A DNA stretch of 47,736 bases from contig JAGQYO010000026.1 in NCBI GenBank assembly GCA_020435995.1, forward strand, positions 1 to 47,736, in the 5' to 3' direction. The notes beneath the pieces were generated by a model. The model had not been told where the DNA came from and ran no database searches. It was given only the letters and a program-made list of their open reading frames with translations. Source of the DNA: Flavobacteriales bacterium. GTDB taxonomy: Bacteria; Bacteroidota; Bacteroidia; Flavobacteriales_G; Salibacteraceae. Below are positions 43,949 to 47,736 of this stretch, one piece after another. The translations under genes and the position numbers were made by a program. Each line of letters starts with the position of its first letter. The stretch's first letter is position 1.

Positions 43949-43956
43949 CAAATTTA
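43949..43956 (-). promoter_or_regulatory. Bacteroidota-type -7 element for the deoxysugar operon
   Basis: Minus-strand TAAATTTG, 18 bp before the ATG at 43930. Confidence 0.6.
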
Positions 43957-43969
43957 GATTGAATTTATG

Positions 43970-44141
43970 TTATGGTTTTTTTAGAATAAAAAACTGATTC
44001 CCCAATTGATTACTTGTAAGATTAGCTAAGTCAGGCATAAGTCTGTCAAACACCTTGCTACCGTAATATCTACCATTTAGTTTGTAATAGTGTTCATCTA
44101 AATTAAATTGTAAATACCTGCCTTTTATTTCCGAAGTGAAT
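43970..44141 (-). pseudogene. Possible gene remnant, C-terminal fragment
   Basis: On the minus strand about 57 codons read as credible protein (for example HYYKLNGRYYGSKVFDRLMPD) up to a stop at 43970-43972. There is no start codon at a sensible place; upstream the frame runs straight into the repeat array and meets a stop there. It looks like the tail of a decayed or truncated gene. Family unknown. Confidence 0.35.
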
Positions 44142-44142
44142 A

Positions 44143-44301
44143 GGTGTAGCCGCCTAAAAAAAAGTCCGGCTACACCTAAAAAAAAAAGTCCGGCTACACT
44201 TAATGGAAAAAAGTCCGGCTACACCTAAAAACCAAAAGTCCGGATACACTTTCAAAAACCAAAAAACCGGCTACACAAAATATTTATTTAGGTGGCTACA
44301 C
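44143..44301 (+). repeat. Array of a 12-bp core (GTCCGGCTACAC) with a period of 24-27 bp
   Basis: Direct copies begin at 44164, 44188, 44213, 44238 (one base changed), 44265 (first two bases changed) and a diverged copy ends at 44301. An inverted copy (GGTGTAGCC) at 44143-44151 opens the array and can pair with 44168-44176. Spaces between cores are A-rich, 12-15 bp and similar to each other (CCTAAAA...). Lies between the 3' end of a T9SS gene and the promoter of the deoxysugar operon. Confidence 0.8.
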
Positions 44302-44304
44302 ATA

Positions 44305-44341
44305 AAAAAAATAGCCTCTGGGTTTCCAGAAGCTATTTTTT
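44305..44341 (-). terminator. Rho-independent terminator of the T9SS gene
   Basis: Long stem AAAATAGC / GCTATTTT with inner CTGG / CCAG, A-run and T-run on either side; 20 bp beyond the stop of the minus-strand gene. Confidence 0.8.
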
Positions 44342-44360
44342 CTTTTTAAATGTTTAAGAT

Positions 44361-46934
44361 TTATTCCCTGATTACTGAAATTGATGAACTTCCAGTTGTT
44401 GAATTTACCTGAATGATATACTGACCTCTTGGAAGATCAGATAAATCTACATTGTCTTTAAAACCATCAAAAATTCCTTTAGTTATGATTTTCCCCGAAA
44501 TATCAATTAATTGATATGTTTTGCTATCGCCTATTGGCGATTCAATAGTAACGAGCTGGGTACTCGGAACGGGGTATGCTTTTAATTTCAATCCATTATC
44601 GCTGATTTCTTCAACAGAATTGGCGTACTCAACGCTAAATCGTGAAAGAAAGCCTGATTTTCCTCCTAAATTTGATGTCTGAAAGTAGCTGTTACTGCCA
44701 AGTTGATGGGTAGGAAATTGATTGGAAAATACGATATTGCCTGTGGTTCCTCCTACTATGTATAGCTTGTTCTCAGTAGATTCGAAAGTTAATCCAGTAG
44801 GCATATTAAGATTGCCTTCACCTAAAAAAGTAGACCAAAACAATTCGTTATTTGATCTGAAAGCAGTGAGCATGGCATCACCCACACTAGCATTGGTGCC
44901 GTCATGGTATTTGGTGCCAAAATTATCGCATAGAGGAACCGCACCGCTGGATGGTGTAGTGCTGCCACATGCTGTAGCGCCTCCACAATTTGTATTATAG
45001 GCTATAACTACCTCTTCATTGTCGGTATAGGTTAATCTAGGGTTGAAGGCATTGCCTGCTGCGCACCCTAAAAATGTATGCCAATCGTAAGATTTGTTAT
45101 TAAAGCGCATAAGATAGACAACATTGTTTGCTGTTCCAGGCGTCCATATATAACCCGCAGTGGCGCTTGAAGTGGGGAAAACCGTAGCATCACTAGTTAT
45201 CCCCGTTAAATAGAATTTACCTGTTGTGGTTTTGTCGCAAACAATATCTAAACTGTATTGATCCTCAATGCTGGTGCCGCCTATGTATGTGCTCCATTGC
45301 AACGAAAAACCGCTGTTAAACATCATCAAAAAATGGTCGCCATTGGTGCTTACCCCTTGGTTATAAGCGCCCGATGCGCTGCAAAGAGGCAGCGTATGGC
45401 CCGATGTATTTCCACTACATCCTGTGTGCGAAGCCGACGAATTGGTGAACATTGTGATATAGGAATTACCAGAATTATCGACATCGATGCGTGGGTTCTC
45501 TTCCGTATTGGCACCGCCCAACCAAGAGCAATAGGATACACTTAGCGTATTGGTAATTTTGGCCACGAAGGCATCATTAATCATTGACGTATTGCTACCC
45601 TGATCATAGTATCCCGATACAGTTTGCCTCGGAAAATTTTGATCGCTACTGCTGTGACCCACCACTATGGCATCGTGCCCACTCACGGCCAAGTCGGTTA
45701 TTTGGGTTAGGAGGCTGCCTCCAAAGTATTTTGAATATGCAATTTTTAAATTATTATCAAACCGTGCAATCATGCCTGTACTACTGTTAAATGTGGAATG
45801 GTTGGTTGAACTTTGCCCTGCCAAATGATACAAGTCGGTACCCCAAGTTGTGCCTCCAATATATACTTCACCATAGCTGGTGATTTCCCCACAGCTTATC
45901 TCATCATTATCGCTTGAGCCGAAAAAGGTCATTTGTAAAGCTTTGATGTTTGAGTTAAATTGCAAAATGAAACCATCATTACTGGCCTTAAATCCAATAT
46001 TGGGTCCCGTAAAACCTGGGAAGGTGGCACTTCTGCCATACCCTGCATAATATACGTCTCCGTTTTCGGCGGTAAACACCGCAGTAGGATGATCCTGCGA
46101 GGTGCCGGCCACGTAGGTACTATGTTCCATATTGCGCGGGTCGGCCACAGCACTGCGGCTCGCCGCCTTTCCCAATTGAACCACGAGGGTATTGCTGCTG
46201 TTGTAGGTGTCGGTGCCTATACTTACCGTACCATCGGTGTTTTGAGAAAAAGTGGGAACCCATGTCAACAAAGTGGCATTATTGCTTCCATCCACTTCGT
46301 AGGCTACCGCACCTTCCAAAGCCAAATACATATTGCTTGTGTAAAATTCAACCTTGCTGGTACTTACCGTCATGGCATCTTGCCCCGTAAATTCTATGCG
46401 GATGTCGCTAGGGTCTCCACCTGGCTCTATGATGTAATAGATTTTGTAGCCATCGTTGCAGGTGTAAATCTGCTGGTGAATGCGGCTATAAATATCTGGC
46501 CATGTAATCCGATCATAAGCGGGCACATCTTCTATCCCATACCCACCACATTGTGGTAGGTAGTAGTTGGCTGGTAGGTCGGCATCTTCTTCGGCTACTA
46601 TGGTGGAGCTTACGGGGTAACGCTCCTCGTCATAACCTATCATGGGTTGCATATCTATTCGAAACAAAGTGTCGGTAGAATCTGCTACTACCAGCCCTGC
46701 CCAACTTATCAAACCGTTTTCTTGCAAATAAACTTCCGAAGGCATTTGGCTGCAATAGTATTTTACATCTCCTGCCGTGTTGGCCTGATGGTCGAGCAAT
46801 TGCCCATCGTTTTGCCTAAAATGAAACCAACCAGCCGGATCGTCGCCAAGCCCGTCTGGAATAATGTATGATTGGGCCACGCCCAATTAGGCCAAGCAAA
46901 GCCCTAGTAAAGTGATATAATATGATGTTTTCAT
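44361..46934 (-). pseudogene. T9SS type A cargo protein with beta-propeller-type repeats, interrupted by a stop codon in its signal peptide
   Basis: The long open frame (841 residues, from a TTG at 46886) has no signal peptide. Reading upstream in the same frame gives ATG at 46934 and a typical signal sequence MKTSYYITLLGLCLA, then TAA (46887-46889), then LGVAQSY. One base change (such as TTA to TAA) would explain it. The body has SBBP-like repeats with lines such as STYVAGTSQDHPTAVF and YIGGTSIEDQYSL, and ends in a type A sorting domain (KAYPVPSTQLVTIE; DLPRGQYIIQV). Either a fresh pseudogene or a sequencing error. TAATTG could allow restart, but the product would not be exported. Confidence 0.75.
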
Positions 46935-47068
46935 AACAAATATTTTTAATAAAAAATTTAATTGAATAAATGCGGATGGGATGGTCGGTGAGCCTTATAG
47001 TTAAGTAGGATGAAGGGCAAAGAGCCTTTTCAATTTGTCTTGTTGGGACATTAATTTTATTTATAAAT

Positions 47069-47100
47069 GCTCGACGCACGGTTGCAGCCGTGGGTCAAGC
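47069..47100. other. Imperfect REP-like hairpin between T9SS genes
   Basis: GCTCGAC (47069-47075) pairs with GTCAAGC (47094-47100) apart from one mismatch; inner CACGG (47077-47081) with CCGTG (47088-47092), loop TTGCAG. It lies 5 bp beyond the stop of the minus-strand gene at the window end. No T-run follows, so it is not a standard terminator. Confidence 0.5.
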
Positions 47101-47105
47101 CCTCG

Positions 47106-47736
47106 TTATTTCAATATTACTTTCTTATAATAGGTTTCATTGTGCACTCGTAACTTTAGTATATATAGCCCTCGTGCAAGGTGTTGCACCGGAATCTGAA
47201 CATTCGACTCTATTTGTTGTTCGGATACTTTTTTTCCAAAACTGGAATACAATTCGGCATAGCCCCCAGCAAATTCTTCTTTTATCGCAATGTTGATAAT
47301 TGACTCGGCAGGATTAGGGAACACGGTTATGCCGTATGCCCTATCTAATTCAGAGATTCCCACATTGTAGTTTACTATGTTTTGCCTGGCAGGAGGTGCA
47401 CAACTATCTACCATACTTGGGTTGCCTACCCATTTGGCAAAGTGCTGAAGCGATTGGCCGTTTACCTCATCAAACCAGCCGAGGGCAAAGAGGGTGTCTT
47501 TATAAAACTCAATGGCCATTACAGGTTTGTTGAAGGTATCTACATTGGATAAATTGCACCAATGGGTACCGTTCCATTTGGCAAAGTGATAGGCCGGAAT
47601 TCCGTCCATTAGAGTAAACCAACCAGCTACATACAATTCGCCGTTGTGTACCTTCATATCCCTTACGGCCCAATCGCTCCCCGCACCCATTTCGTAAAAA
47701 TGAGTACCATCAAAGCGTACTATGTTGTTGGCAATG
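47106..47736 (-). CDS. T9SS type A cargo protein, C-terminal part (runs off window end)
   Basis: The frame is open to the last base, so the N-terminus is outside the window; 209 residues are visible. Repeats with FDGTHFYEMGAGS, YVAGWF and HFAKWNGTHW are the lines of beta-propeller-like repeats common in secreted Bacteroidota proteins. The last 80 residues (VFPNPAESIINIAI; LYSSFGKKV; LARGLYILKL) are a type A sorting domain. Ends upstream of the interrupted T9SS gene on the same strand; the two may be related in function. Confidence 0.8.
   Translation of the reverse strand, partial: IANNIVRFDGTHFYEMGAGSDWAVRDMKVHNGELYVAGWFTLMDGIPAYHFAKWNGTHWCNLSNVDTFNKPVMAIEFYKDTLFALGWFDEVNGQSLQHFAKWVGNPSMVDSCAPPARQNIVNYNVGISELDRAYGITVFPNPAESIINIAIKEEFAGGYAELYSSFGKKVSEQQIESNVQIPVQHLARGLYILKLRVHNETYYKKVILK

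Noticed and set aside
44143..44301. CRISPR array
   Set aside because: The repeated unit is only about 12 bp, the gaps are 12-15 bp, A-rich and alike, and no cas genes are near.
45258..45545. 95-codon open frame antisense to the T9SS gene
   Set aside because: Same reason: mirror of the coding strand with no family resemblance.
45960..46559. 199-codon open frame on the plus strand within the interrupted T9SS gene
   Set aside because: Shadow of the long minus-strand coding region; composition is not protein-like and no start signals are seen.

Overview
The window reads as chromosomal DNA of a Bacteroidota member, most likely a free-living flavobacterium-like (Flavobacteriales / Cryomorphaceae-Crocinitomicaceae type) organism. 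The evidence is: AT-rich DNA; many promoters of the Bacteroidota type (TAnnTTTG at -7, some with TTTG 17-19 bp upstream); several type IX secretion (T9SS) cargo proteins with C-terminal sorting domains; a PorD (DUF4835) protein; a Bacteroidota-type omega subunit; and a complete Na+-translocating NADH:quinone reductase operon. No rRNA, CRISPR array, prophage or intact insertion sequence was found. The species cannot be named from the sequence.

Layout. (1) 1-5362 is an accessory island. The 3' end of a transglutaminase-like gene is translationally coupled to three tandem cassettes. Each cassette encodes a small secreted protein (signal peptide, short RHS-associated core, HExxH zinc-protease-like C-terminus) whose stop overlaps the start of a small exported partner (one lipoprotein, then two related soluble proteins). 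Cassettes 2 and 3 are tandem duplicates in which near-identical and diverged blocks alternate, and the 5' part of cassette 3 looks like cassette 1. This looks like a miniature polymorphic effector/partner system and is the most novel-looking part of the window. (2) 5620-16321 is housekeeping: an alpha-oxoamine synthase (probably serine palmitoyltransferase), bamD-rpoZ-coaBC-porD-recN, fabI, a methyltransferase, a T9SS type B cargo gene and sucC. (3) 16501-24000 holds nqrABCDEF, apbE and a convergent nqrM, then tRNA-Glu. (4) 24031-31716 holds rpsT, a charged small lipoprotein, radC, a deacetylase-like and a FemAB-like gene, then DUF1573-yajC-ybbR-coaE-nnr. (5) 31736-41803 alternates T9SS cargo, a degenerate aspartic-protease-like lipoprotein, ggt, a gingipain-like T9SS protein with a rhodanese lipoprotein, xerD, aroQ and a carboxypeptidase-regulatory-domain protein. 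(6) 41808-47736 is a two-gene deoxysugar operon, a 25-bp-period repeat array, and two T9SS cargo genes; one carries an in-frame stop inside its signal peptide and the other runs off the window end.

How the genes fit together: the Nqr genes, ApbE (covalent FMN attachment) and NqrM (maturation) form a self-sufficient sodium-pump module. BamD, PorD and at least five T9SS cargo genes point to heavy investment in outer-membrane and surface proteins. The deoxysugar operon probably feeds surface polysaccharide. The RHS/metalloprotease cassettes look like fast-evolving interbacterial or envelope-acting proteins. Functions are assigned by recognising motifs and family sequences from memory; no database search was run.
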